61,458 nucleotides of DNA, taken from positions 1 through 61,458 of the forward strand of contig JBDNHK010000062.1 in NCBI GenBank assembly GCA_041688815.1, written 5' to 3'. This document shows positions 51,913-60,673 of the stretch, piece by piece. Positions within the stretch are counted from its first letter, which is position 1. Each line of letters starts with the position of its first letter. The notes below the pieces were generated by a model. That model made no database searches. It was not told where the DNA came from and worked only from the letters and a program-made list of their open reading frames with translations. Origin of the DNA: Rhabdothermincola_A sp041688815. GTDB lineage: Bacteria > Actinomycetota > Acidimicrobiia > Acidimicrobiales > Acidimicrobilacustridaceae. Position numbers and translations under genes: made by a program.

Positions 51913-51953
51913 CAATGGAATCCGTTGCATCAGACCTCGCGGGCAGCCATACT
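51913..51953 (+). promoter_or_regulatory. Promoter of the aminotransferase-ald unit with operator over -35
   Basis: CAATGGAATCCGTTG (51913-51927) is a near-perfect 15-bp palindrome (mismatch only at one symmetric pair besides the centre). The -35 TTGCAT (51925-51930) overlaps its right end, and with a 17-base spacer the -10 CATACT follows at 51948-51953. A protein bound to the palindrome would block polymerase. The transcript would start near 51960. Confidence 0.6.
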
Positions 51954-52010
51954 CTCTGCCATCCGACCCGGCGCCGACCACGTGTGTCTGCGCCCCGCAC
52001 TGGAGCAACC

Positions 52011-53435
52011 ATGACGACGTCGCCCGAAGAGCTCCGCCACCTCGCCTCCGAGCACCTGTGGGGGCAGTTCTCCCGCCTCGCCCCCGACGACATCACTCCG
52101 ATCATGGACCACGGTGAGGGCTGTTACGTCACCGACACCGACGGCAAGCGCTACCTCGACGGGCTGTCCGGGCTGTTCACCGTGCAGGTCGGTCACGGCC
52201 GGGCCGAGCTCGCCGCCGTCGCCGCCGCCCAGGCCGAGAAGCTGGCGTACTTCCCGCTGTGGACCTACGCCCACCCCAACGCCATCGAGTTGGCGGCGCG
52301 GCTGGCCCACCTGGCCCCCGGCGACCTCAACCGGGTCTTCTTCACCACCGGTGGCGGCGAGGCCGTCGAGTCGGCGTGGAAGCTCGCCCGTCAGTACTTC
52401 AAGACCATCGGCCAGCCGAGCCGGGTGAAGGCCATCGGGCGTCACCTCGCCTACCACGGCACCACCATGGGGGCCCTGGCCATCACCGGCATCCCCTCGT
52501 TCCGCGAGCCGTTCGAACCCCTCACCCCCGGCACCGCTCACGCTGCCAACACCAACGCCTACCGGTGCTACTTCTGCGCCGCGGCCGGTAACGGCTGCAA
52601 CCTCGGCTGCGCCGACGACATCGAGGAGGTCATCCTCCGCGAAGGTCCCGACACCGTGGCCGCAGTGTTCATCGAGCCGGTGCAGAACGCCGGCGGCTGC
52701 TTCACCCCGGCCGACGGCTACTTCACCCGGGTGCGCGAGATCTGCGACCGCTACGGGGTCCTGCTGGTGTCGGACGAAACGATCTGTGCCTTCGGTCGCC
52801 TCGGCGCCATGTTCGCCTGCGAACGGTTGGGCTACCAGCCCGACATCATCACCTCGGCCAAGGGGCTCACGTCCGGGTACTCGCCCCTCGGGTGCATGAT
52901 CGTCAGCGACCGCCTCGCCGAGCCCTTCCTCGAACCCGGAGCCTCGTTCCTACACGGCTACACCTTCGCCGGTCACCCGGTCAGCACCGCAGTGGCCATG
53001 GCCAACCTCGACATCATGGAACGCGAGAACCTCATCGAGGGTGTGCGCGAGAACGAGGCCGCGTTCCGTGCCGCCCTCGACGGCCTCCGCGACCTGCGCA
53101 TCATCGGCGACATCCGCGGCATGGGGTTCTTCTACGGGATCGAGATGGTGAAGGACCCGATCACCAAGGAGACGTTCAGCGAGGAAGAGGGTGAGCTGCT
53201 GCTGCGGGGTTTCCTGTCGAAGCGCCTGCTCGAGCTCGGTCTCATCTGCCGAGCCGACGACCGCGGCGACCCGGTCATCCAACTGTCACCGCCGCTGATC
53301 GCCCGCCAGGAGCAGTTCGACGAGATCGCCGCCATCCTGCGCACCGCCCTCACCGAGGCCATGGACCTGCTGGGCATGGACCACACCGCCGGACCGGCCC
53401 CCGTGGCCGTCACCGACCCCGCCCTGGTCCGATGA
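52011..53435 (+). CDS. Class III PLP aminotransferase (putrescine/omega-amino acid type) with Cys4 insert
   Basis: A 474-residue fold-type I aminotransferase. FFTTGGGEAVESAWKLAR binds the PLP phosphate, LVSDETICAFGRLG carries the aspartate and TSAKGLTSGYSPLG holds the Schiff-base lysine K284. Placement after pot genes suggests putrescine, other diamines or omega-amino acids with pyruvate as acceptor, which would explain the alanine dehydrogenase next in line. Unusual: C186, C189, C196 and C200 form CX2CX6CX3C in the middle of the large domain. ATG 52011 fits the promoter at 51913-51953. The ald start overlaps its stop. Confidence 0.9.
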   Translation: MTTSPEELRHLASEHLWGQFSRLAPDDITPIMDHGEGCYVTDTDGKRYLDGLSGLFTVQVGHGRAELAAVAAAQAEKLAYFPLWTYAHPNAIELAARLAHLAPGDLNRVFFTTGGGEAVESAWKLARQYFKTIGQPSRVKAIGRHLAYHGTTMGALAITGIPSFREPFEPLTPGTAHAANTNAYRCYFCAAAGNGCNLGCADDIEEVILREGPDTVAAVFIEPVQNAGGCFTPADGYFTRVREICDRYGVLLVSDETICAFGRLGAMFACERLGYQPDIITSAKGLTSGYSPLGCMIVSDRLAEPFLEPGASFLHGYTFAGHPVSTAVAMANLDIMERENLIEGVRENEAAFRAALDGLRDLRIIGDIRGMGFFYGIEMVKDPITKETFSEEEGELLLRGFLSKRLLELGLICRADDRGDPVIQLSPPLIARQEQFDEIAAILRTALTEAMDLLGMDHTAGPAPVAVTDPALVR

Positions 53436-54574
53436 GCGCCCCACTGACCGTCGGCGTCCCCACCGAGATCAAGCTCGAGGAGGGTCGCGTCGCCCTCACG
53501 CCCGACGGCGTGCGCGAACTGCTGCACCACGGGGTCAGTGTTCTGGTGCAGACCGGAGCCGGGGAGGAGTCATCCATCCCCGACGATGACTATCGGGTCG
53601 CGGGGGCCACGATCGTCCCCACGGCCGCCGACGTGTGGGCCGACGCCCAACTCGTGTGCAAGGTGAAGGAGCCCCTCGCCGACGAGTTCGGTTACTTCCG
53701 GCCCGGGCTGGTGCTGTTCACCTACCTGCACCTCGCCGCCTACCCGAAGGTGGGCGATGCCCTCCTCGAACACGGGGTCACCGGCATCGCCTACGAGACC
53801 GTGCATGCCCGTGACGGCTCGTTGCCCCTGCTCGCCCCCATGAGCGAGGTCGCCGGCCGCATGAGCATCCAGGTCGGCGCCCACTTCCTCGAGCGCCACA
53901 ACGGAGGGCGCGGGGTGCTGCTGGGCGGTACCCCCGGAGTGCGCCCAGCGCGAGTGGCCGTGATCGGAGCCGGCAACGTGGGCTGGAACGCGGCGTGGAT
54001 GGCCGCTGGCTTGATGGCCGAGGTGGACCTGCTCGACAAGAACGCCGAGCGCCTCCGCTACGTCGACCAGATCCAGATGGGTCGCGTCACCACCCTCACC
54101 TCCAACGTCGGGATGGTCGAGCGGGTGGTAGCCGAGGCCGATCTCGTGATCGGCGCCGTGCTGGTACCCGGGGGAAGAGCGCCCACGGTGGTCACCGAGG
54201 CCATGGTGCGGTCCATGAAGCCGGGCGCCGTGATCGTCGACATCGCCGTCGACCAGGGCGGGTGCGTCGAGACCACCCACGAGACCACCCACACCGACCC
54301 TGTGTTCGAACGCCACGGGGTGCTGCACTACGCCGTGGGCAACATGCCCGGCGCCGTGCCCCACACGTCGACCCACGCCCTCACCAACGCCACCCTGCCC
54401 TACCTGGCCGAGGTCGCCCGTCTGGGCCCGGCGGCGGCGGCGCGACGCGACGAAGGCCTCGCCCTCGGAGTGAACACGACCGGAGGGGCGGTCGTGAACC
54501 ACGCGGTGGCGGAGGCGCTCGGCATCGCCTGTGCCGAGGTGCACCAGGCCTTGGCGCTCGCGGCGACTCCATGA
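53432..54574 (+). CDS. ald: Alanine dehydrogenase
   Basis: A 380-residue NAD-dependent enzyme interconverting alanine and pyruvate plus ammonia. VGVPTEIKLEEGRVALTP is the N-terminal signature, VKEPLADEF includes the pyruvate-binding lysine region, VAVIGAGNVGWNAAWMA is the NAD fold and DIAVDQGGC closes the site. It likely recycles alanine formed by the upstream aminotransferase, releasing ammonia and restoring pyruvate. ATGA overlap with that gene; Lrp-type regulator follows in the same direction. Confidence 0.94.
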   Translation: MSAPLTVGVPTEIKLEEGRVALTPDGVRELLHHGVSVLVQTGAGEESSIPDDDYRVAGATIVPTAADVWADAQLVCKVKEPLADEFGYFRPGLVLFTYLHLAAYPKVGDALLEHGVTGIAYETVHARDGSLPLLAPMSEVAGRMSIQVGAHFLERHNGGRGVLLGGTPGVRPARVAVIGAGNVGWNAAWMAAGLMAEVDLLDKNAERLRYVDQIQMGRVTTLTSNVGMVERVVAEADLVIGAVLVPGGRAPTVVTEAMVRSMKPGAVIVDIAVDQGGCVETTHETTHTDPVFERHGVLHYAVGNMPGAVPHTSTHALTNATLPYLAEVARLGPAAAARRDEGLALGVNTTGGAVVNHAVAEALGIACAEVHQALALAATP

Positions 54575-54650
54575 CATCGCCCCCGCCCTGCGACCGGGAG
54601 TGGCCGCCTCGACCCTGCTCGGCCCAGGCTGGTCCGTTGAGGGCGCACCC

Positions 54651-55157
54651 ATGAAGGCCACTCGACGCTCCGACATCCCGAGCCGGCGTCCCACCCCCCT
54701 CCCGGCACGTGTCGAGGTCGACGACATCGACAAGGCGATCATCCGTGAGCTCCAGGTCGACGGGCGCATGCCTTACACCAAGCTCGGCGAGTTGGTCGGG
54801 CTGTCGCAGGCCGCGGTTCGCCAACGGGTGCAGCGGCTCATCGAGAGCGGAGCCATGCAGGTGGTGGCGGTCACCGACCCGCTGGCGGTGGGGTTCGCCA
54901 TGGAGGCCATGATCGCGGTGTCGGTCGAGGGCGACCTACGCGACGTGGCCGACACCCTGGCTGCGGTACCCGAGGTCACCTACCTGGTCATCACCACCGG
55001 CCGCTACGACCTGCTGGTCGAGGTGGTGTGCGAGAGCACCGACGACCTGTTCACCCTGGTGAACGACGTGGTGCGAGCCACCCCGGGGGTGGTGCACGCC
55101 GAGACCCTGACCTACCTGCACGTGGCCAAACAGTCGTACTCGTGGGGGACCCGCTGA
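54651..55157 (+). CDS. Lrp/AsnC-family transcriptional regulator
   Basis: A 168-residue protein: helix-turn-helix in DIDKAIIRELQVDGRMPYTKLG and LSQAAVRQRVQRLIESG, then the RAM ligand domain (AMIAVSVEGDLRDVADTL, TYLVITTGRYDLLVEV and VHAETLTYLHV). Lrp proteins bind 15-bp palindromes as dimers and sense amino acids or amines. Genomic position, after ald, suggests it controls the polyamine/amino acid island via the 15-bp sites at 42537, 47540 and 51913; this is inference. It starts 76 bases after ald. Confidence 0.9.
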   Translation: MKATRRSDIPSRRPTPLPARVEVDDIDKAIIRELQVDGRMPYTKLGELVGLSQAAVRQRVQRLIESGAMQVVAVTDPLAVGFAMEAMIAVSVEGDLRDVADTLAAVPEVTYLVITTGRYDLLVEVVCESTDDLFTLVNDVVRATPGVVHAETLTYLHVAKQSYSWGTR

Positions 55158-55189
55158 CCGCCCGCTGCTGAGCGTCGGAGACCGCCCGT

Positions 55190-56422
55190 TCACGCGGTGG
55201 CGTCGACGAGGGCCTCGCCGAGCGCGGAGAAGCACAGATCGAGGTCGGCGTCGTCGATCACCAGGGGCGGGCAGAACGCCACTGCTCCAGTGCCGATCGG
55301 TCGGGCGATCACCCCTCGGGCCAGCAGTCCGGCCCGCACGTCGAGGGCGCTGACCTCCGGGTGCATCCCCACCGCCCACACCGCGCCGGCACCACGGGCC
55401 TCGGCCACCAGACCTTTGTCGGCCAAGGCCCCGAGGCCTTCGGCGAATCGAGCCGCCAGATGGGGCACGCGCTCGAACAGGCCATCGGCCTCGAGCACCT
55501 CGATGTTGGCCGTTCCGACCGCGCACGCGGTGGGGTGCCCCGAGTAGGTGAAACCGTGGCGCAGGATGAAGGCGGGATCGGCCTCGAGCGCGTCGAGCAC
55601 GGCCCGGCCCACGACCACTCCGCCAAGGGGTAGGTATCCGGACGTGCAGCCCTTGGCAAAGGTGATGAGGTCAGGAGTGACCCCGTAGTGCTCGGCCCCG
55701 AACCACGAGCCGAGACGCCCGAACGCAGTGATGACCTCGTCGAACACCAGCAGGGCGCCGTGCTCGTCGCAGAGCTCTCGCAGCCGGGCCAGGTACCCGG
55801 GCGACGGGGGGTACACCCCGCCGGCGCCCTGCACGGGCTCGGCCAGTACCGCGACGATCTCGTGGCCCCGGGCGGCGAAGAGGGCCTCGATCTCGGCCAG
55901 ATCGTGGCTGGCGACCCGGTGCACCTTCGGCAACAACGGCCCGAAGTGCTCCTGGTTGAGGGGGAGCCCCCCGGCCGACAACCCGCCGTAGGTGACACCG
56001 TGGTAGGCGTTGTGGCGGCCGACGACGAGCTGGCGCTCGGGATGGCCCTGGAGCGAAAAGGTGAGCCGGCTCAGCTTGATGGCGGTGTCGACGGCCTCCG
56101 ACCCCGATGACGTGAGGAACACCCGGGCGCCGGGCAGCGGCGCCCGTTCGGCCACGAGCGCGCTGAACCGTTCGGCCGGCTCGTTGGTGAAGATGTCGAA
56201 CGTGTTGTAGGCGGCGATGGCCTGCATCTGTTGGTGGGCGGCCTCGACGAGCTCGGAGCGGCCATGGCCGACGGCGCAGTACCAGAGGCTGGCCAACCCG
56301 TCGACGTAACGGCGGCCACGGTCATCCCAGACGGCGGCGCCCTCACCCCGCACGATGGTGATGAAGTCGCTGGCCTCGGCGGCGGGCCGGGCGAAGGGAT
56401 GCAGGAACGCGGTGGGGGCCAA
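55190..56422 (-). CDS. Class III PLP aminotransferase (aspartate aminotransferase family)
   Basis: A 410-residue enzyme with FLTSSGSEAVDTAIKLSRL (phosphate binding), LLVFDEVITAFGRLG (PLP aspartate) and TFAKGCTSGYLPLGG (Schiff-base lysine). It is likely an omega-amino acid:pyruvate or GABA/beta-alanine aminotransferase, using products of polyamine breakdown. It begins at a TTG (56422) with GAGGTGA before it. It converges with the Lrp gene. The relic at 9592-9744 is homologous to its first 45 residues. Confidence 0.9.
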   Translation of the reverse strand: MAPTAFLHPFARPAAEASDFITIVRGEGAAVWDDRGRRYVDGLASLWYCAVGHGRSELVEAAHQQMQAIAAYNTFDIFTNEPAERFSALVAERAPLPGARVFLTSSGSEAVDTAIKLSRLTFSLQGHPERQLVVGRHNAYHGVTYGGLSAGGLPLNQEHFGPLLPKVHRVASHDLAEIEALFAARGHEIVAVLAEPVQGAGGVYPPSPGYLARLRELCDEHGALLVFDEVITAFGRLGSWFGAEHYGVTPDLITFAKGCTSGYLPLGGVVVGRAVLDALEADPAFILRHGFTYSGHPTACAVGTANIEVLEADGLFERVPHLAARFAEGLGALADKGLVAEARGAGAVWAVGMHPEVSALDVRAGLLARGVIARPIGTGAVAFCPPLVIDDADLDLCFSALGEALVDATA

Positions 56423-56500
56423 GGGTCACCTCGGGTCGGACCGCCCCGGCGGGCGGCAGACCCAAGTCTGCCTCGCTCCGACCCCGGCGTGGCCGGTCGG

Positions 56501-56506
56501 TAGCCT
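56501..56506 (+). promoter_or_regulatory. -10-like box TAGCCT of a probably leaderless gene
   Basis: TAGCCT ends 6 bases before the ATG at 56513, with no ribosome-binding site between. Same layout as at 13269 and 57123. Confidence 0.4.
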
Positions 56507-56512
56507 CGGGTC

Positions 56513-57058
56513 ATGGGTCAGACCGAGGCGCGATTGCGGTTGGGCGTGTACCCGGGTTCCTTCGATCCCGTGACCATCGCCCATCTGCACGTGGCCGAGA
56601 TCGCGGTCGAGACCTGTGGCCTCGACCGGCTGGAGCTGAACATCTCGGTGGCCACGCTGGGCAAGGACGACCACGTCCTCACTCCGGTCGCCGAGCGGTT
56701 GGGCCACCTACACGCACTGGTCGCGGACCGCCCGTGGCTGGGCGCTCGCTCCACCACGGCCAGCTTGTTGGCCGACGTGGCCGAGGGCTTCGACGTGCTC
56801 GTGGTGGGCGCCGACAAGTGGCACCAGTTGCTCGACGTGGCCTGGTACGGCTCGGTTGCGGCCCGCAACGCCGCGCTGGCCCGGCTGCCCGTGGTGGCCG
56901 TGGCCCCGCGGGCCGGCTGGACCCTTCCCGGCGACGACGCCGCGGCGGCGCCCCCTGCGGGTGTCGAGGTCGTGGTGCTGCCAACCGATCCCGTCCATCA
57001 CCACGTCTCCGCCACCGCCGTGCGCGAAGGGCGCCACGACTGGCGAGCGACCTCCTGA
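56513..57058 (+). CDS. Nucleotidyltransferase of the NadD/cytidylyltransferase superfamily
   Basis: A 181-residue protein with GVYPGSFDPVTIAHLHVAE, the nucleotide-binding T/HxGH-type motif here in the form TIAHL (third residue Ala rather than Gly), and VGADKWHQLLD further on. The C-terminal VHHHVSATAVREGR resembles the ISSTxxR motif of nicotinate-nucleotide and pantetheine-phosphate adenylyltransferases. Likely an adenylyltransferase for a pyridine or other nucleotide; the authentic NadD may be elsewhere. Divergent from the aminotransferase. Confidence 0.8.
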   Translation: MGQTEARLRLGVYPGSFDPVTIAHLHVAEIAVETCGLDRLELNISVATLGKDDHVLTPVAERLGHLHALVADRPWLGARSTTASLLADVAEGFDVLVVGADKWHQLLDVAWYGSVAARNAALARLPVVAVAPRAGWTLPGDDAAAAPPAGVEVVVLPTDPVHHHVSATAVREGRHDWRATS

Positions 57059-57122
57059 CCAACGGTCGCCCCATGGGGCCCGGTGTCGTGCGGGGTGCCA
57101 CCGGGGTCGGGGACGGCCCCGA

Positions 57123-57128
57123 TACCGT
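57123..57128 (+). promoter_or_regulatory. -10-like box TACCGT of a probably leaderless gene
   Basis: TACCGT ends 7 bases before the ATG at 57136; no Shine-Dalgarno sequence intervenes. Confidence 0.4.
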
Positions 57129-57135
57129 CGGCGCC

Positions 57136-57960
57136 ATGCGCGTCGCCGCGGTGCAACTCCAGTGCGTTCCGGACGCAGCAGAGGTCCGCACCCGGGCCGC
57201 GGGCATGGTCGAACGGGCGGTCGACGAGGGTTCCACGCTGGTGGTGCTGCCCGAGTTGTTCGCATCGCTCGGCCGGCGGTCCGACATGGTCGCGGCGGCC
57301 GAGCCGCGACACGGCCCCACCGTGCGCTGGGCCTCGGCTCTCGCCTCAGCCCATGGGTGCTGGCTGGTGGCCGGGAGCTTCGTGGAACGCGCCGACGATG
57401 GTCGGCTCTTCAACACCGCGTGCCTGCTCGACACCGACGGCGTACTCGTGGCGTCGTACCGCAAGATCCACCTGTTCGACGTCACCGTCGACGGCGCCAC
57501 GACCCGCGAGTCCGACACCTTCGCCGCCGGCGACGAACCAGTGGTCGTCACGCTTACGGGGCTGGCCACCGAGCCCGTGCTCGGCCTCACCACCTGCTAT
57601 GACCTGCGTTTCCCCGAGCTCTACCTGACCGAAGCGCTCATGGGCGCAAACGTGATCGCCGTGCCGTCGGCCTTCACCGCCGCCACCGGGCGGGCGCACT
57701 GGGAGCTGCTGGTACGGGCCCGGGCGGTGGAGAACCAGGTGGCGATCGTCGCCGCCGGGCAATGGGGCGAGAGCCCCGACGGCATCGTGCGCCACGGCCA
57801 CTCGATGGTGGTCGACGCCTGGGGAACGGTGCTGGCCGAGGCCGGCGCCGAGGGTGACGCCGTGGTGGTGGCCGACCTCGACCTGGCCGCCCTCGACGAG
57901 CTGCGCACCCGGCTGCCGAGCGTGGCCAATCGTCGACCCGACGCCTACCGACTGGCCTGA
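57136..57960 (+). CDS. Carbon-nitrogen hydrolase (Nit/omega-amidase type)
   Basis: A 274-residue nitrilase-superfamily amidase with all three catalytic residues: E40 (VVLPELFAS), K110 (YRKIHLFDV) and C154 (TTCYDLRFPEL). The YRKIHLFDV...CYDLRFPE combination is that of Nit1/Nit2-like enzymes (omega-amidase, deaminated glutathione amidase) rather than N-carbamoylputrescine amidase. It hydrolyses alpha-ketoglutaramate-like or related amides. Frame is open to 56734; ATG 57136 is chosen on homology and a -10 box 7 bases earlier. It follows the nucleotidyltransferase by 77 bases. Confidence 0.88.
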   Translation: MRVAAVQLQCVPDAAEVRTRAAGMVERAVDEGSTLVVLPELFASLGRRSDMVAAAEPRHGPTVRWASALASAHGCWLVAGSFVERADDGRLFNTACLLDTDGVLVASYRKIHLFDVTVDGATTRESDTFAAGDEPVVVTLTGLATEPVLGLTTCYDLRFPELYLTEALMGANVIAVPSAFTAATGRAHWELLVRARAVENQVAIVAAGQWGESPDGIVRHGHSMVVDAWGTVLAEAGAEGDAVVVADLDLAALDELRTRLPSVANRRPDAYRLA

Positions 57961-57984
57961 GCAGCCGCTGCGAACGGCTCAGGG

Positions 57985-59247
57985 CTAGTACTCGTACTGC
58001 GCCAGGGTGCCCGGGAACAGCTGGTCGAGGTAGGACCGCTCCAGCGACGCCGCGGCCTGCGGGGCCTCGATGCCGAACACGTTGCGGAGCTGAGCGACGG
58101 TCAACTGGTTGATGAGCCGGTAGGAGATCTGCGGGTCGATGTTGGCCGGCGTACACCCGTCCTCGGCCCGCTCGAGGAGCGCGTCAGGGGCCGGAAGCTT
58201 CCCCGAGTACTGCATGAGGCCGCCCTGCGCCCGGATCGGCGCGCACAGGTCGGTGAAGGCGTTGTGGCCGCCGTTGGCGATCACCGCGAACCGCTTGGGC
58301 GGCGCCAGCCAGTCGAAGGTGCGCTGGATGTTGGCGAGCGGGATCGTCTCGTCGACCTCACCGGCGATGATCATCGAGGGCTTGTCGGGCGGAGGAGTGG
58401 TGGCGTACGCCTCGGTGACGGCCTGGTCGATGAAGGCCCGACGAGCCTCGACATCGTCCTGGAGGGCCTCGGGCACCACGATGCTGACGCCGGAACCGGG
58501 GGCCCGCCCGATGACCGTCTTGACCTCGGGGTCCTGGGCGAAGCGCAGCACCGCCCCACCCCCGGCGCTGAGCCCCTCGGCCGCGAGCTGCTCGAGGTTC
58601 ATGGCGCCGGCGAGGGGCCCCGAGGCGTTCTGCTCGCCGAGCAGGGCGAGGGTGGAGCGCAGCACTCCCACGTCGTCACCTTGGCGAGTCTGGTTGAGCG
58701 TGGAAGCGGCGAGATCGCGCTCGATGTGCTCGGGGGCTGCGGTCACGAAGCCCCACGAGGCCATGTGCTCGTAGTGCTGAGAGGCGAAGGCGGCGTTGTC
58801 GCCGGCGCCGTGGGAGTAGATGATCGTGGGGAACGGACCCTTGGGTGAGGGGGCGGGCTGGTCGTAGGAGTCGAGCGGGATCTGCTGGACCAGCTCGGGG
58901 GGGATGGCCCCGCGGACCGCCTCGGGGAAGCCGATCAGGGAGCTGTAGCCGTCGATCTTCGATGCCGTGGTCACCGAGGCCGGATCGGCCGGGTAGAAGA
59001 CGTAGACCTGGCGATCGCTGAGCGGCAGGATCGTGCGACCCACGGGGTACGGCCCCCGCTCACTGAAGTTCACCGGGGCCGCAGCCGCGGTGGTGGCGGT
59101 CGTGGAGGCAGGGGTGTCCGATCCCCCGCAGGCCCCAGCCGCAAACGCCAGCACGACCACGACTGCGGTCATGGCCGCGATCCGACGACGCGAGTGAGGT
59201 CGGCTCCGAGGGTCGACTCCGGTGACAGCGGTGGCGGTGGTGGGCAT
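57985..59247 (-). CDS. Alpha/beta hydrolase lipoprotein (chlorophyllase/PAF-acetylhydrolase-like)
   Basis: A 420-residue exported hydrolase. Start at 59247 (MPTTATAV) with GGGGGAG before it. A signal peptide ends in lipobox VLAFAAGAC; the mature protein begins with a Thr-rich linker. The alpha/beta fold includes PTIIYSHGAGDN (oxyanion), GLSAGGGAVL (nucleophile elbow G-x-S-x-G), an aspartate in GEVDETIP and a histidine in NGGHNAF. It probably hydrolyses esters of lipids or polymers outside the membrane. Monocistronic, convergent with the Nit gene. Confidence 0.85.
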   Translation of the reverse strand: MPTTATAVTGVDPRSRPHSRRRIAAMTAVVVVLAFAAGACGGSDTPASTTATTAAAAPVNFSERGPYPVGRTILPLSDRQVYVFYPADPASVTTASKIDGYSSLIGFPEAVRGAIPPELVQQIPLDSYDQPAPSPKGPFPTIIYSHGAGDNAAFASQHYEHMASWGFVTAAPEHIERDLAASTLNQTRQGDDVGVLRSTLALLGEQNASGPLAGAMNLEQLAAEGLSAGGGAVLRFAQDPEVKTVIGRAPGSGVSIVVPEALQDDVEARRAFIDQAVTEAYATTPPPDKPSMIIAGEVDETIPLANIQRTFDWLAPPKRFAVIANGGHNAFTDLCAPIRAQGGLMQYSGKLPAPDALLERAEDGCTPANIDPQISYRLINQLTVAQLRNVFGIEAPQAAASLERSYLDQLFPGTLAQYEY

Positions 59248-59352
59248 GGGTCTCCCCCGAACGGGCCGACGCATCCCCGACACATCAGCGCTGTGGCCAG
59301 ATCAGTCTGACCGATCTCCGCCCCCGGCGGAACACCACGCCGGAAACAGGTC

Positions 59353-60669
59353 TCAGGCGTCGCCCTCGAAGCGTTGGGCCGCCGCGCCGAAAATACCCTT
59401 GGCCATGAGCGACTGCTCCACCCGACGCCGGGCCGCGTACACGTGCGCGGCGGCATCGACGGCGGCGCGGTCGTGGGGGTCGGCCTGAACGGCCCACTCC
59501 ACCAGTTGGCAGGCCAACCGGAAGCCATCGGCATCGGCGGCCGCCGTCGCCGTCTCGGCCAACACCAGGGCCCGCTCGACCAGCATGGCGCCGCCACCGA
59601 CCAGGCGGGCGACCTCGGCCGCGATCACCTCGTCGGCCGCCGGCTTGAGGCGGGCCGGGTTGCCGTCGTACCACCCGCCGTAGAGCCGCCAGATGTTGCG
59701 GACCACGAACTCGGGCTCGTCGTACACCGGCTTCAGGTAGGGCCGCTCCAACAAGTGGGCGGGGGCCGAGACGGTGTGCACGATGGTGTCGAGGGTGGCC
59801 CCGTCGTTCATCAGCTCGAGCGTCTGAGCGACCAGGCTCTCGAGCACGCTTGCCGTCTCGTCGAGCACGCGCTGGATGCGGTTCTCGCCACCGACCGGGA
59901 GACCGTGAGCGGGCAACAGGAGCTCGGGCCGCAGGGCGGCCATCCGGCGCAGGGCGAGCGCCCACTCGTGCGGGTAGCGCTGCACCTTCTGGGGGTTGCC
60001 CGCGTTCGGGAAGACCCACAGGAGCAGGTCGCCGGCGCACACGGCGCGGTGCTCGGGCACCCACGTCCAGGTGTGGTCGTCGGTCTCGCCCTTGCCGTGG
60101 TGCATCTCGAAGGCCACCCCGCCCACGTCGATGCCCATCTCGTCGCGATAGGTGACCGATGGGGCCACGAAGTCGGAGAAGAACGCGGGCCGACCGTCGG
60201 GACCGACGTCGGTGAGGGCCCCACCGGGGCCGAACTGGCGCAGGTTGATGGCGGCGTTGTAGCCGTTGGTGAGGTCATAGCGTTGGAAACGATCTCGAAT
60301 GGCTTCGTGGCCGATCACGGTGGGCCGGGGGCGTCCGCGTTCGGCGGCCTCGTCGACGATGGCCCGGGCGCCACCCACGTGGTCGACGTGCCCGTGGGTG
60401 TACACGAGCGAGTGCACCGGCGCATCGTCCCAACCGCGCAGGGCCGAGAGCACCTGCGGGGCGAGGGAGTCGAGCGAGGCGTCGAACAGCACCAGCCCGG
60501 CGTCGGTGCGGAACGACACCACGTGGGAGAACGCCTCGACCATGGCGACGCCATCGGCCACCTCGGACAGCTCGCACGTGACCCGGTTGGTGGGCCCGAG
60601 ACGGGGGCTCGGGTCCTCGCCGATCGCCGCGTCGACGAACTGGGCCGACAGGGCGAGCAGGTCGGGCAC
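59353..60669 (-). CDS. Alkyl sulfatase-like metallo-beta-lactamase-fold hydrolase
   Basis: A 438-residue MBL-fold protein. YTHGHVDHVGGARAI is the zinc motif, HHGKGETDDHTWTW supplies further ligands, and PAHGLPV ends the metal site. The layout (MBL domain followed by a helical dimerisation domain from about residue 260 with YLKPVYDEPEFVVRNIWRLYGGWYDGN) is that of the SDS hydrolase SdsA1/BDS1 class. A shorter C-terminus, lacking most of the SCP2-like domain, distinguishes it from full-length enzymes of 600 or more residues. It likely cleaves alkyl sulfate or similar esters. The MBL protein upstream is 4 bases away. Confidence 0.86.
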   Translation of the reverse strand: MPDLLALSAQFVDAAIGEDPSPRLGPTNRVTCELSEVADGVAMVEAFSHVVSFRTDAGLVLFDASLDSLAPQVLSALRGWDDAPVHSLVYTHGHVDHVGGARAIVDEAAERGRPRPTVIGHEAIRDRFQRYDLTNGYNAAINLRQFGPGGALTDVGPDGRPAFFSDFVAPSVTYRDEMGIDVGGVAFEMHHGKGETDDHTWTWVPEHRAVCAGDLLLWVFPNAGNPQKVQRYPHEWALALRRMAALRPELLLPAHGLPVGGENRIQRVLDETASVLESLVAQTLELMNDGATLDTIVHTVSAPAHLLERPYLKPVYDEPEFVVRNIWRLYGGWYDGNPARLKPAADEVIAAEVARLVGGGAMLVERALVLAETATAAADADGFRLACQLVEWAVQADPHDRAAVDAAAHVYAARRRVEQSLMAKGIFGAAAQRFEGDA

Positions 60670-60673
60670 GGGC

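Noticed and set aside
55190..56422. The two class III aminotransferases as a recent local duplication
   Set aside because: They are divergent in length, N-terminus and the Cys4 insert, and are in opposite orientation; they look like different subfamilies.
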